35,429 nt of DNA from CAVXEH01 sp963805305 (GTDB lineage Bacteria > Chloroflexota > Limnocylindria > QHBO01), in assembly GCA_963805305.1 (NCBI GenBank), contig CAWDTM010000001.1:1-35429 (forward strand), written 5' to 3'. A program made the position numbers and the translations under genes. The notes beneath the pieces are model-generated. The model had not been told where the DNA came from and made no database searches. It saw only the letters and a list, made by a program, of their open reading frames with translations. The stretch's first letter is position 1; each line of letters starts with the position of its first letter. Positions 9,099 to 16,823 of this stretch are shown here, piece after piece.

Positions 9099-10077
9099 GA
9101 CCCTGCCTCAGCTGATGCAGGTACCAGTCGACCGTCTCGGCAAGACCGTCCCGTAGCGAGGTCGCCGGCTCGAAGCCGATGAGCTCCCTCGCCAGCTCGA
9201 TGGAGGCCAGGTGACGCCGGACGTCGCCCGGGCGCGGCGCCGTGTGCACCACCGACACCTGGACGTCGAGGGTCTCGATCAGGATCCGCACCAGCTCGTT
9301 CACCGACACCTCGCGTCCGCTTGCGATGTTCACGATCCGTCCGCGGGCCGCGGGCTCGCGGAAGAGGCGCACCGCGGCATCGGCCGTATCGCGTACGAAG
9401 ACGAAGTCGCGCGTCTGCTCGCCGTCCCCGAAGATCTCGACCGGCGTCCCGTCGAGGGCGCGCTGGACCACGATGGGGATGATCCCCGCGTAGGTCCCGG
9501 CGTTCTGACGTGGGCCGAAGTTGTTGAACGGGCGGACGATCCCGGCATCCAGGCCGTAGGTATGCCAGTAGGAGAGCACCACCTGGTCACCGGCGAGCTT
9601 GCTGGCGGCATAGGGAGTCGAGGGTACCGGCGGATGCGCCTCGTCCATGGGCACGTATGCGGCCGAGCCGTAGGCTTCCGACGACGAGAAGTGGATCAGC
9701 GTCCGGAAGAAGCCCTGCCGCAGCAACTCGCACGGCACCGTCGCCAGCTGCACGTTGTGCTCGATGCTCCAGCGGGGGCGCGTGAGCGACGCGGGCAGCG
9801 GCACCACGGCCAGGTTGAAGACGACCTCCACGTGCTGCTCGGTGAGGATGCGCGCCATGGCGTCGTAGTCCGTCGCATCCTGCTGCCGGAAGACCAGGCC
9901 GGGAAAAGCGGCGCGCGCGTTGTCGAGGTTCGTCTCCTTGCCCAGGAAGAGGTTGTCAACGACCGTCAGGCGGGACGGCGATTCGTCGATGATGCGGTCC
10001 ACGAGGTGGCTGCCGATGAACCCGGCGCCGCCGGTCACCAGCACGCTCCTGCCAGCAAGGGTCTCGGGGTACGGCAT
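9088..10077 (-). CDS. NAD-dependent sugar-nucleotide epimerase/dehydratase (extended SDR)
   Basis: Cytosolic extended short-chain dehydrogenase of 329 aa acting on a nucleotide sugar (4-epimerase, 4,6-dehydratase or decarboxylase type). The NAD site VTGGAGFIGSHLVDRI lies near residues 13-28. Others are FNLAVVPLP, FSSSEAYGSA, the catalytic YAASKLAGDQVV (YxxxK), VRPFNNFGPRQ and VNIASGREVSVNEL. I chose ATG 10077 because the frame upstream of it is unlike the family and a candidate -10 (TACCAT, minus strand) ends 9 bp before it. It overlaps the aminotransferase by 11 bp, and that pairing suggests it makes the keto-sugar used next. The exact reaction is unresolved. Confidence 0.85.
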   Translation of the reverse strand: MPYPETLAGRSVLVTGGAGFIGSHLVDRIIDESPSRLTVVDNLFLGKETNLDNARAAFPGLVFRQQDATDYDAMARILTEQHVEVVFNLAVVPLPASLTRPRWSIEHNVQLATVPCELLRQGFFRTLIHFSSSEAYGSAAYVPMDEAHPPVPSTPYAASKLAGDQVVLSYWHTYGLDAGIVRPFNNFGPRQNAGTYAGIIPIVVQRALDGTPVEIFGDGEQTRDFVFVRDTADAAVRLFREPAARGRIVNIASGREVSVNELVRILIETLDVQVSVVHTAPRPGDVRRHLASIELARELIGFEPATSLRDGLAETVDWYLHQLRQGHGN

Positions 10078-10086
10078 GTCCCGCCG

Positions 10087-10092
10087 ATGGTA
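10087..10092 (-). promoter_or_regulatory. Candidate -10 box for the SDR/aminotransferase operon
   Basis: Reads TACCAT on the minus strand, 9 nt before ATG 10077, giving a leader of only 2-3 nt. The same hexamer precedes genes at 13247 and 22816. Confidence 0.4.
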
Positions 10093-10125
10093 GCCGACTC
10101 TCCGGCGCCGCTCGTCGCAGCCGGG

Positions 10126-10131
10126 TATCCT
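10126..10131 (+). promoter_or_regulatory. Candidate -10 box, leaderless start of the 10139 acyltransferase
   Basis: TATCCT is followed after exactly 7 nt by ATG 10139 with no ribosome-binding site. That is the spacing expected when transcription starts on the A of the start codon. Confidence 0.5.
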
Positions 10132-10138
10132 CACGCCC

Positions 10139-10693
10139 ATGCGCGAGCCCCCGGGTCCGGACCTGTCCCGCCTCTACCAGTCGCTGCGGAGCGAGATGCG
10201 GTCGCACTGGCAGCGCGATCTGCCCTTTCAGGAGCTCATCACCGACCGGTGGGAGCGAGCCCGTAGCCTGGGATTCGGCGAGGAGTCGAGCATCTACCAG
10301 TCCGCTTACGTCTACGGCGACGTCAGCGTGGGTGCCCGGACGTGGATTGGCCCCTTCGTCCTGCTCGACGGCACGGGCGGCCTGGCCATCGGCTCCGGCT
10401 GCGACCTCAGCGCCGGCGTCCAGGTCTACACCCACGACACGGTCGAGCGCGTCCTGTCCGAGGGCCGTGCCGGCGTGGCGCATGCTCCGGTTCGCATCGA
10501 GGACCACTGCCACATCGGGGCCGATGCGGTCATCGTCAAGGGGGTCACCATCGGGCACCACTCGGTGATCGGTGCCTGCTCGTTCGTCAATCGGGACATC
10601 CCGCCGTACTCGGTGGCGGTCGGCGTCCCGTGCCGGCCGGTCGGACGGGTCGCCATCGGCCCGGACGGATCAGTCTCCCTCGTCTACGACTGA
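10139..10693 (+). CDS. Left-handed beta-helix (hexapeptide repeat) acyltransferase
   Basis: Predicted acyl-CoA-dependent O- or N-acetyltransferase, 184 aa. Hexapeptide-repeat turns run from about residue 50: GDVSVGARTWIGPFVLLDG, GLAIGSGCDLSAGVQVY, VRIEDHCHIGADAVIVKGVT and IGHHSVIGACSFVNRDIPPY, ending in the AVGVPCRPVGR segment typical of the WbbJ/MaT group. THDT supplies the usual catalytic-loop His. The N-terminal 45 residues are helical and probably pack on the trimer. It is divergent from the SDR and overlaps the wecB-like gene tail to tail by 10 bp. It could acetylate the amino sugar made by the neighbouring aminotransferase (WbpD-like role) or decorate the glycan. Family is secure; substrate is inferred. 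Confidence 0.8.
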   Translation: MREPPGPDLSRLYQSLRSEMRSHWQRDLPFQELITDRWERARSLGFGEESSIYQSAYVYGDVSVGARTWIGPFVLLDGTGGLAIGSGCDLSAGVQVYTHDTVERVLSEGRAGVAHAPVRIEDHCHIGADAVIVKGVTIGHHSVIGACSFVNRDIPPYSVAVGVPCRPVGRVAIGPDGSVSLVYD

Positions 10694-11802
10694 GCGCCGC
10701 GGGGATCGCCCCAGGCTTCGAGGACGTCGGCGATGCGCTCGGCCGCGTGCCCGTCCCACAGCGGCGGCGCGGTGGCGGTCGGCGGAGCCTCCGCGAGCGC
10801 CTGGCGCAGCGCCGGACGAATGGTCGACGGGTCGCTGCCGATGAGCCGATTGGTCCCGTGGGTGATCGTCACCGGTCGCTCGGTGTTGTCGCGGAAGGTG
10901 AGGCATCGCACGCCGAGCACTGTGGTCTCCTCCTGGACCCCACCTGAATCGGTGAGCACCACCCGGGCGTGGGCCTGGAGCCGCAGGAAGTCGAGGTACC
11001 CCTGCGGCGGGATGGCATTGATGGCCGAGAGCAGGGCGCCAGCGCCGGCCCGCTCGGCGACCGCCCGGGTCCGCGGATGCATCGGAAAGACGACCGGGAG
11101 CGGGGCGTCGGCCAGCTCGGCCAGGACCTGCAGCAGGTGCGATGGGTCGTCCACGTTGGCGGGTCGGTGGAGCGTGACGAGCAGGTACTCGCCGGAGGCG
11201 ATCCCAAGCAGGCCCAGCGGGTCCGGATTGGACGCCTGGCCGCGGAAGCGCTCCAGCGTGTCGATCATGGTGTTGCCCACGAAGTGGATCTGCGAGGGGG
11301 CATGGCCCTCGCGCCTCAGGTTCTCGTCGGCGTCCTCCGAGGTGGTGAAGAGCAGCCCCGAGAGGGCATCGGTGACGACGCGGTTGATCTCCTCGGGCAT
11401 GGTCCGGTCGAACGAGCGGAGACCGGCCTCGACGTGGGCAAGGGGGATCTGCGCCTTGGCGGCGACGACGCTGCAGGCGAGGGTTGAGTTCACGTCCCCA
11501 ACCACCATCACCAGGTCAACCGGGCGGCTTTGAAGCAGCTGCTCAAAGCTCACCATGACGCGCCCGGTCTGCTCGGCGTGCGTCCCGGATCCGGCGCCCA
11601 GGTGGGTGTCCGGCGGGCGCATCGCCAGGTCCCGGAAGAACGCGTCGCTCATCAGGGCGTCGTAGTGCTGGCCGGTATGCACCAGCTCCACGCTGAACCG
11701 GTCGCGCTCTTCCAGGGCAGCCAGGACGGGCGCCACCTTCATGAAGTTGGGCCGCGCTCCGGCGACCAGCATGATCCGCAGCTCTTGCGGTTTGACGGCC
11801 AC
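10684..11802 (-). CDS. wecB: UDP-N-acetylglucosamine 2-epimerase (non-hydrolysing)
   Basis: Interconverts UDP-GlcNAc and UDP-ManNAc in the cytosol. 372 aa, normal for WecB/MnaA. Motifs are GARPNFMKVAPV near the N-terminus, HTGQHYDALMSDAFF, VVGDVNSTLACS, HVEAGLRSFDRTMPEEINR, VTLHRPANVDD, PMHPRTRAV, LTDSGGVQEE and FRDNTERPVT, i.e. essentially the full conserved set. GTG 11802 begins 1 nt after the pyrophosphatase stop (TGAG/GTG), so the pair is one transcript. The product would feed the WecC-like dehydrogenase at 5342-6688, although a WbpI-like role on a more modified UDP-hexosaminuronate is also possible given the aminotransferase and acyltransferase nearby. Very confident in family. Confidence 0.93.
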   Translation of the reverse strand: MAVKPQELRIMLVAGARPNFMKVAPVLAALEERDRFSVELVHTGQHYDALMSDAFFRDLAMRPPDTHLGAGSGTHAEQTGRVMVSFEQLLQSRPVDLVMVVGDVNSTLACSVVAAKAQIPLAHVEAGLRSFDRTMPEEINRVVTDALSGLLFTTSEDADENLRREGHAPSQIHFVGNTMIDTLERFRGQASNPDPLGLLGIASGEYLLVTLHRPANVDDPSHLLQVLAELADAPLPVVFPMHPRTRAVAERAGAGALLSAINAIPPQGYLDFLRLQAHARVVLTDSGGVQEETTVLGVRCLTFRDNTERPVTITHGTNRLIGSDPSTIRPALRQALAEAPPTATAPPLWDGHAAERIADVLEAWGDPRGAQS

Positions 11803-11803
11803 C

Positions 11804-12350
11804 TCAGCGCCAGGTCCCGGGTTGGGGCTGGTCCTCTGCCCGGCCCTCCCGGCGCTCGCGCGACCCCGCTTCCACGGCGCGCCCGATGATCGCCCATGCT
11901 TCGTCCACGCCCAGCCAGCCGCGGATCACCGTGGCGCGGCCTTCGAGCTCCTTGTAGATGTCGAAGAAGTTCTCGATCTCGCGGAGCGAGTGAGAGGGCA
12001 GATCGGCAAGCTCATGCGTCTGGTCCCACCGGGGATCGTCATGGGCCACAGCCAGGATCTTGTGGTCGTGGCCCTTGTCGTCGGTCATGTCGAGGACGCC
12101 AATGGCGCGCGCGCGAACCACGCATCCCGGGAAAGGTTGGCTCGCTGATCACCACGAGGACGTCCAGCGGATCGCCGTCATCGGCCAGCGAACCGTCCAG
12201 GAATCCGTAATCGCAGGGGTAGTGCACGCTCGAGTACAGGACCCGGTCGAGGACGAACCGATGTCGGAGGTGGTCGTACTCGTACTTGTTGCGGCTCCCG
12301 CTCGGGATCTCGACCGTGACCTCGAGTAGTCCGCGCCCGTCTTGCGTCAT
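11804..12350 (-). CDS. ppa: Inorganic pyrophosphatase (class I), frame disrupted by one extra base
   Basis: Hydrolyses pyrophosphate, pulling nucleotide-sugar synthesis forward. The N-terminal part reads MTQDGRGLLEVTVEIPSGSR, then NKYEYD, HYPCDYGFLDGSLADDGDPLDVLV (the metal signature DGDPLDV) and EPTFPG. One extra base near 12126 (minus strand ...GGG-A-TGC GTG...) shifts the frame. The protein continues as CVVRARAIGVLDMTDDKGHD through ILAVAHDDPRW and LREIENFFDIYKELEG. Restored length is 181 aa, typical. ATG 12350 is chosen because it begins the conserved domain and lies 7 nt after a CATACT -10 candidate; the open frame upstream shows no homology. Immediately followed by the wecB-like gene. 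An essential gene broken by one base again suggests sequence error. Confidence 0.9.
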
Positions 12351-12357
12351 CAACCGC

Positions 12358-12363
12358 AGTATG
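12358..12363 (-). promoter_or_regulatory. Candidate -10 box, leaderless start of ppa
   Basis: Reads CATACT on the minus strand, 7 nt upstream of ATG 12350, with no ribosome site between. It is back-to-back with TATACT at 12425-12430 on the other strand. Confidence 0.35.
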
Positions 12364-12424
12364 ACCCAGGGTGCGGCGAACGGGATGACCTTCGGCCCGT
12401 GGACAGCGACCCTTGACCCGGACG

Positions 12425-12430
12425 TATACT
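12425..12430 (+). promoter_or_regulatory. Candidate -10 box for the initiating sugar transferase
   Basis: TATACT would start transcription near 12437 and leave a leader of about 75 nt containing the strong ribosome site at 12499-12504. TGGACA at 12400-12405 is a possible but widely spaced (19 bp) -35. Confidence 0.4.
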
Positions 12431-12498
12431 CACCGGCGGGCTTGCAGGGCACGCGAGCCCGGCGGCCGTTCGCATGGTCGTGCCAGACCTCACGGGGT

Positions 12499-12504
12499 GG
12501 GAGG
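12499..12504 (+). promoter_or_regulatory. Ribosome-binding site fixing a TTG start
   Basis: GGGAGG lies 7 nt before TTG 12512 and decides the start of the sugar transferase. The longer frame beginning at 12413 would put the promoter -10 inside the coding region. Confidence 0.6.
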
Positions 12505-12511
12505 TTCGCTC

Positions 12512-13174
12512 TTGGAGCAGATCACGCGGTCGCAGTCAGCCACGACATCGGCCTCCAGCGTATTGGCGTACGAGCTGACGCGGCGGGTCGTCGACATCGT
12601 GGCTTCACTTCTCCTGCTCGTGCTTGCCGTTCCGGGGATGCTGGTCATCGCCGTGGCCACTGCCGTGGATTCGGGTCTCCCGATCCTCTATCGATCCAGG
12701 CGGATCGGACGTGGCGGCCAGCCGATCGTCGTCCTCAAGTTCCGCACCATGCTGGATGGCAGCCACCATCACCTTGCGGAGCTGCTGACGGCGAACGAGG
12801 AGCGTCAGCTCGAGTACCTGGTGAACCGAAAGCTCCGCGAGGACCCGCGCCGGACGCGCGTGGGTGCGTTCCTGCGCAAGACCTCCCTGGACGAGCTGCC
12901 GCAGCTGTGGAACGTCCTGCGTGGCGAGATGAGCCTGGTTGGTCCGCGACCCTACTTCCCTGACGAGCTCCTGGACCGTCCCGAGGCCGGCGAGATCCTG
13001 AGCGTCCGTCCGGGGATCACCGGCCTCTGGCAGGTCAATGGACGTTCCGACCGGACGTTCGAAGAGCGCCTCTCGCTGGAGGTGCGGTATGTCCGGCGGC
13101 GCAGCTTCATCCTTGACTTCAAGATCCTCGTGCTGACCGTCCGCGCCGTGGTTACGGGGCGTGGGGCGTACTAG
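12512..13174 (+). CDS. Polyprenyl-phosphate sugar-1-phosphate transferase (bacterial sugar transferase)
   Basis: Initiates repeat-unit assembly by moving a sugar-1-phosphate from its nucleotide to undecaprenyl phosphate in the inner membrane. About 220 aa, the short form lacking the five-helix N-terminal part of WbaP. One hydrophobic (re-entrant) helix follows ELTRRVVDIVASLLLLVLAV, then the PF02397 hallmarks YRSRRIGRGGQPIVVLKFRTM, RTRVGAFLRKTSLDELPQLW, NVLRGEMSLVGPRPYF, RPGITGLWQVNGRS and a C-terminal YVRRRSFILDFKILVLTVRAV. TTG 12512 is preceded by GGGAGG at ideal spacing. It is the only initiating transferase found in the window, so both flippase/polymerase sets may depend on it. Confidence 0.92.
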   Translation: MEQITRSQSATTSASSVLAYELTRRVVDIVASLLLLVLAVPGMLVIAVATAVDSGLPILYRSRRIGRGGQPIVVLKFRTMLDGSHHHLAELLTANEERQLEYLVNRKLREDPRRTRVGAFLRKTSLDELPQLWNVLRGEMSLVGPRPYFPDELLDRPEAGEILSVRPGITGLWQVNGRSDRTFEERLSLEVRYVRRRSFILDFKILVLTVRAVVTGRGAY

Positions 13175-13232
13175 TCGGAATCGCCGCAACCTGCGGGACG
13201 TAAGCGAACCGTCTGCCAGTGCTTCTGTCGGG

Positions 13233-13238
13233 TACCAT
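13233..13238 (+). promoter_or_regulatory. Candidate -10 box, leaderless start at 13247
   Basis: TACCAT is 8 nt before TTG 13247 with no ribosome site between, matching the leaderless pattern of the window. Confidence 0.35.
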
Positions 13239-13246
13239 TCGGCACC

Positions 13247-14755
13247 TTGATCGGCACCCCAGCGTCGCTGGGTCGGGCCGCGCTCCGCATCTCGCTGGCG
13301 CTGGCGGCGGCCATCCTGGCGGCGACGCTCGTCTCGCGACTCGGCCTGCAGCCCGTCAGCATCGTGACTCCCGGAGCCGCAGTGCTGGTGGTCGCTGCGC
13401 TGTTCGCCTTCCTTCCGGCCGAGGGACTTGGCGTGTTCCTGCTCTTCAGCCTCGTCGGAAACACGCTGCCGCAGGTCCTCGCCGTCGATGTCCGGTACTT
13501 CGATGAGATCGGGCTGCTCCTCCTCGTTGGAGTGGCCGTCATTCGCTATCGGATCCCGAACGGCCGACTCCAGATGGGCGTCGGCGAGTGGGCGATTGTC
13601 GTCGTCGCTGTGGCTGGCGTGGCCTCCAGTCTCGGCGCGCGCGCGCCGGCCCCGATCTGGGTCCCAGGGCTATTCCTCTTGCTCAAGGGTGTCGCATTCT
13701 TCTACCTTGCGTCCTGGCTTCCCTTGCGAAGTGATGCAGTGGGGCGTGTTGGCTTGGTCATGCTCGCCTCAATTCTGCTGATCCTCGCGCTGGGTGCGTG
13801 GGAGCTCGTCACTCCCATGGGCTTCCAGACGGCGCTGGGGCTCGCGCCGTATCACGCACAGCGTGGCGGCTTGGTGGTGATCAAGTCGGTCTTCTACCAC
13901 CCTGCCCTTTTTGGCTGGGTGACCGTCTTCGGCAGCCTGTTCGTCTATGCGTGGGTGATCCTGCGACGCGCGTGGTCGCTGCTCGCCGTGGGGCTGTTGC
14001 TGAATGCCGGCACCTTCTTCTCTGGCCGGCGGACGCCAATCCTGGCGCTGCTGTTGGCGCTTGCCGTCGCGCTCCTTTGGTTCGCGTGGCGTTCGCGCTC
14101 GGCGCACGCCGTTCTGCGGACGTGGTTGCCTTTCGGTGCGGCGCTAACGCTCTTGCTGGGAGCCTTCGTACCGTTCGTTGGTGGCTTCTACGCCGACACC
14201 GCCGGCCACTACCTCAACTCGCCGCAGGCGATCAGCGCAATTCTCGCGACTCCCCCGGACCGGACCCAGGTGACGCGGATCGAGCCACGTACCGCGCTGT
14301 ACGTGGGCTCGGTCGCCATCGCGCGGGACCACTTCCCGCTTGGCGCCGGGCTGGGGCGCTGGGGGAGCTACATGAGCCGCCGCGACTATAGCCCCGTCTA
14401 CGCGGACTATGGGGTCGACCTGATCCCCGGCCTGAGCCGCGATAATCCAATCGCCATTGACGACACGTTCTGGCCCTCGGTCCTCGGCGAGACCGGTGTC
14501 ATCGGATTGCTCGCTTTCGTCACCTTCATCGGCGTCCTGCTCGTCCGGCTCTGGCGCGCCATCGGCCCGTTGGACGAGACCGCCTGGCAGATTCTCGCGC
14601 TTGGGGGGCTGATGGTGTTCGTCCAGGGGCTCGTCGCCTCTCTGACGGCCGGCACATATGTTGCCCCGCCCATCGCCTACTGGGTCTTTGGGGTTGCCGG
14701 CGCCGTGCTCGCGACGTCCGCCACCGAGCGAGATCCCCATCCACAGGCTTCCTGA
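13247..14755 (+). CDS. O-antigen polymerase/ligase-like membrane protein (Wzy/WaaL family)
   Basis: Polytopic membrane protein of 502 aa likely polymerising repeat units or ligating glycan to its acceptor on the outer face. Many hydrophobic segments occur on both sides of a large hydrophilic loop (about residues 305-410). The loop includes YADTAGHYLNSPQAISAIL, the GAGLGRWGSY stretch and a DDTFWPSVLGETGVIGLLAF motif entering the next helix, typical of PF04932/Wzy proteins. TTG 13247 lies 8 nt after a TACCAT -10 candidate and gives a plausible N-terminal first helix; no better start is seen. A second protein of this type is at 30324. Choosing between polymerase and ligase needs experiment or structure. 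Confidence 0.75.
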   Translation: MIGTPASLGRAALRISLALAAAILAATLVSRLGLQPVSIVTPGAAVLVVAALFAFLPAEGLGVFLLFSLVGNTLPQVLAVDVRYFDEIGLLLLVGVAVIRYRIPNGRLQMGVGEWAIVVVAVAGVASSLGARAPAPIWVPGLFLLLKGVAFFYLASWLPLRSDAVGRVGLVMLASILLILALGAWELVTPMGFQTALGLAPYHAQRGGLVVIKSVFYHPALFGWVTVFGSLFVYAWVILRRAWSLLAVGLLLNAGTFFSGRRTPILALLLALAVALLWFAWRSRSAHAVLRTWLPFGAALTLLLGAFVPFVGGFYADTAGHYLNSPQAISAILATPPDRTQVTRIEPRTALYVGSVAIARDHFPLGAGLGRWGSYMSRRDYSPVYADYGVDLIPGLSRDNPIAIDDTFWPSVLGETGVIGLLAFVTFIGVLLVRLWRAIGPLDETAWQILALGGLMVFVQGLVASLTAGTYVAPPIAYWVFGVAGAVLATSATERDPHPQAS

Positions 14756-14946
14756 GCGCCTGCGTTGCTTCGTCTTCCCGTTTGTGCCTATCGGCGGCCA
14801 TTCCCGACCTGCTGGCCGGCGAGTCACCAATCCGGCGAAATGCCCGCAGCTCTCGTGGTGGCAGGGTTGGACGGATCGTCGTGGACGGGCTCGGGATTCG
14901 TTCTGGTCTGCCGGGGTCATTCGCACGCGGGTGGCGTGCCGGGCGG

Positions 14947-14952
14947 TATCCT
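14947..14952 (+). promoter_or_regulatory. Candidate -10 box for the rml operon
   Basis: TATCCT would start transcription about 48 nt before rmlA. It would be the only promoter seen for the coupled genes from 15007 to 21139. Confidence 0.4.
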
Positions 14953-14996
14953 TGCCGCAATGTAGCGTCCGTAGGGACACTAGATCGTGACCACCA

Positions 14997-15002
14997 GGGA
15001 GG
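14997..15002 (+). promoter_or_regulatory. Ribosome-binding site of rmlA
   Basis: GGGAGG lies 4 nt before ATG 15007. It supports this start over the out-of-frame ATG at 15003 and over the open frame running upstream to 14782. Confidence 0.55.
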
Positions 15003-15006
15003 ATGC

Positions 15007-15777
15007 ATGCCGCTGAGAGGCGTGGTTCTAGCAGGAGGAAGCGGGTCGCGGCTCTTTCCGTTGACTCTGGTTACCAATAAGCACCTGCTCCCTGTCTACG
15101 ACCGACCGATGATCTTTTACCCGCTTCAGACGCTCAAAGAGATGGGCTGCCACGAAGTCATGGTGGTGGTTGGTGGTCGCTCCGTCGGTGACATCCTCGA
15201 GCTGTTGCATGACGGCTCTGACTTCGGCTTGAGCCTCTCGTACCGATATCAACGCGGAGCACTGGGCATCGCCCACGCAATCGGTTTGGCCTGCGAGTTC
15301 GCGGACACCGACCCTGTCGCCATCGTGCTCGGCGACAACATCCTGAATGGTTCCCTTGCTGAGTTCGCCACAATGTTCCAATCGGGGTCGCATGAGGCGG
15401 GAGTCGTGTTGAAAGAGGTGCCGGATCCGCGTCGCTTCGGTGTCGCTGAGTTGGGTGCGGACGGTAGGCTTGTAGGTTTCGAAGAGAAGCCGCAGGAGCC
15501 CAAGAGTAACTTGATACCCATAGGGGTCTACCTCTTCCGCCCGAGCGTCTTCCACGTCATCGCCGGCCTCAAGCTCTCAGCGAGGGGCGAGTTCGAGATC
15601 ACTGACCTGCTGAATCACTATCTTGAGCGGAACTCTCTCGTTCACACGGTGTTCGACGGAGAGTGGCAGGACGCCGGCACCATCTCGTCGCTGGTTGCGG
15701 CGAATGGGTTCGCCGCGCAGTTTGCGGCGAACCATCCGGTTGAGACTGGCCACGACATTACCGAGGTGGAGGCATGA
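15007..15777 (+). CDS. rmlA: Glucose-1-phosphate thymidylyltransferase, short form
   Basis: Makes dTDP-glucose from glucose-1-phosphate and dTTP, the first step to dTDP-L-rhamnose. The sequence opens with VVLAGGSGSRLFPLTLVTNK, the nucleotide-binding signature, then HLLPVYDRPMIFYPLQTL. The metal-binding Asp is in IVLGDNILNG, and VPDPRRFGVAEL, GFEEKPQEPKS, GVYLFRP and EFEITDLLNHYL follow. At 256 aa it lacks the C-terminal allosteric helix region of the classical 290-aa RmlA and resembles short forms. It overlaps rmlB by ATGA. Sampled 60-base lines run 57-60% G+C against 70-73% in neighbouring genes, suggesting separate ancestry. Strong call because rmlB and rmlD follow. Confidence 0.9.
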   Translation: MPLRGVVLAGGSGSRLFPLTLVTNKHLLPVYDRPMIFYPLQTLKEMGCHEVMVVVGGRSVGDILELLHDGSDFGLSLSYRYQRGALGIAHAIGLACEFADTDPVAIVLGDNILNGSLAEFATMFQSGSHEAGVVLKEVPDPRRFGVAELGADGRLVGFEEKPQEPKSNLIPIGVYLFRPSVFHVIAGLKLSARGEFEITDLLNHYLERNSLVHTVFDGEWQDAGTISSLVAANGFAAQFAANHPVETGHDITEVEA

Positions 15778-16820
15778 CCGATCAAGGCACGGGTCCGGAT
15801 CGGCTGCTTGTGACGGGCGGGGCCGGGTTCATCGGCTCCAACTTCGTGCGGCGAGTGCTCAGGCATAACCCCGGTGCCCACATCACGGTGCTCGACAAGC
15901 TCACCTACGCCGGCAACCTGGCCAACCTCGCGGACCTTGAGGACAGTCCTCGCTTCGGATTTGTCCGGGGTGATATCAGTGACGCAGAGCTGGTTGGCAA
16001 CCTGGCTGCAGAGGTCGACGCCATCGTCAACTTCGCCGCGGAATCTCATGTCGACCGTAGCATCGAATCGCCCGACGCGTTCATCCAGACCGACGTTTAC
16101 GGAACGTTCGTGTTGCTCGAGGCAGCACGCCGGCACGGCCATCGACGGTACCTGCAGGTGAGCACCGACGAGGTATACGGAGATGTCGCGCTGGGCGCCT
16201 CCAGCGAAGACGATCCGGTGTGTCCCCGCAGCCCATACTCCGCCAGCAAGGCAGCGGGCGACTTGCTAGTCCGGGCGTATCACTCCACCTATGGGATGCA
16301 CGTTAACATCACGCGCGCGTCGAACAACTTCGGGCCGTACCAGTATCCCGAAAAGCTCGTGCCTCTGTTCGTCACGAATGCGCTCGATGACGAGCCACTT
16401 CCGCTGTACGGCGATGGCCTTCAGGTGCGCGACTGGATCTTCGTCGACGACCACTGTGACGCCATCGCGACCGTTCTCGCCCGGGGCGCTGCTGGAGCGG
16501 TCTACAACGTGTCGGGTGGCAGCCAGCTGACCAACATGGAGCTGACGCGGCGGATCCTGGCCCTCATGGGCAAGCCGCTATCGCTCGTGCGTCGCGTCGA
16601 GGATCGACCGGGCCACGACAGGCGCTACTCGATCGACGGCTCGAAGCTGGCGGCGCTGGGCTGGACCCCAGCGTGGCGCTTCACCGATGCCCTGCGCGCA
16701 ACCGTCGCGTGGTACGGCGACAACGAGCCCTGGTGGCGCCCGCTCAAGGGCGGCGAATACTTGGCCTATTACCGCCGGCAGTACGGCGCTCGCCTCGCAG
16801 CAGGCACGAGCCTGGAATAG
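15774..16820 (+). CDS. rmlB: dTDP-glucose 4,6-dehydratase
   Basis: Converts dTDP-glucose to dTDP-4-keto-6-deoxyglucose with bound NAD. 348 aa, normal length. The NAD motif VTGGAGFIGSNFVRRVL is at about 13-29, NFAAESHVDRSIESP at about 86-100, the TDE triad of the dehydratase in STDEVYGDV (about 130-138), the catalytic YSASKAAGDLLVRAYH (Tyr155, Lys159), RASNNFGPYQYPEKL, and RPGHDRRYSID near the C-terminus. The TDE motif separates it from plain epimerases. The start overlaps the rmlA stop (ATGA) with a GAGG-containing ribosome site just upstream. Confidence 0.95.
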   Translation: MTDQGTGPDRLLVTGGAGFIGSNFVRRVLRHNPGAHITVLDKLTYAGNLANLADLEDSPRFGFVRGDISDAELVGNLAAEVDAIVNFAAESHVDRSIESPDAFIQTDVYGTFVLLEAARRHGHRRYLQVSTDEVYGDVALGASSEDDPVCPRSPYSASKAAGDLLVRAYHSTYGMHVNITRASNNFGPYQYPEKLVPLFVTNALDDEPLPLYGDGLQVRDWIFVDDHCDAIATVLARGAAGAVYNVSGGSQLTNMELTRRILALMGKPLSLVRRVEDRPGHDRRYSIDGSKLAALGWTPAWRFTDALRATVAWYGDNEPWWRPLKGGEYLAYYRRQYGARLAAGTSLE

Positions 16821-16823
16821 CCC

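Larger units (their letters stand above)
14756..15006. other. Intergenic leader before the rhamnose operon
   Basis: 251 bp with no credible gene. It contains the TATCCT -10 candidate (14947-14952) and the rmlA ribosome site (14997-15002). I see no riboswitch fold or strong terminator hairpin after the upstream gene. Confidence 0.6.

Noticed and set aside
1168..12130. Programmed +1 ribosomal frameshifting
   Set aside because: The five sites (ATC-GCA, GTC-GAC, AAA-CGT, TGC-CGG, GGG-ATG) share no slippery sequence, rare codon or in-frame stop.
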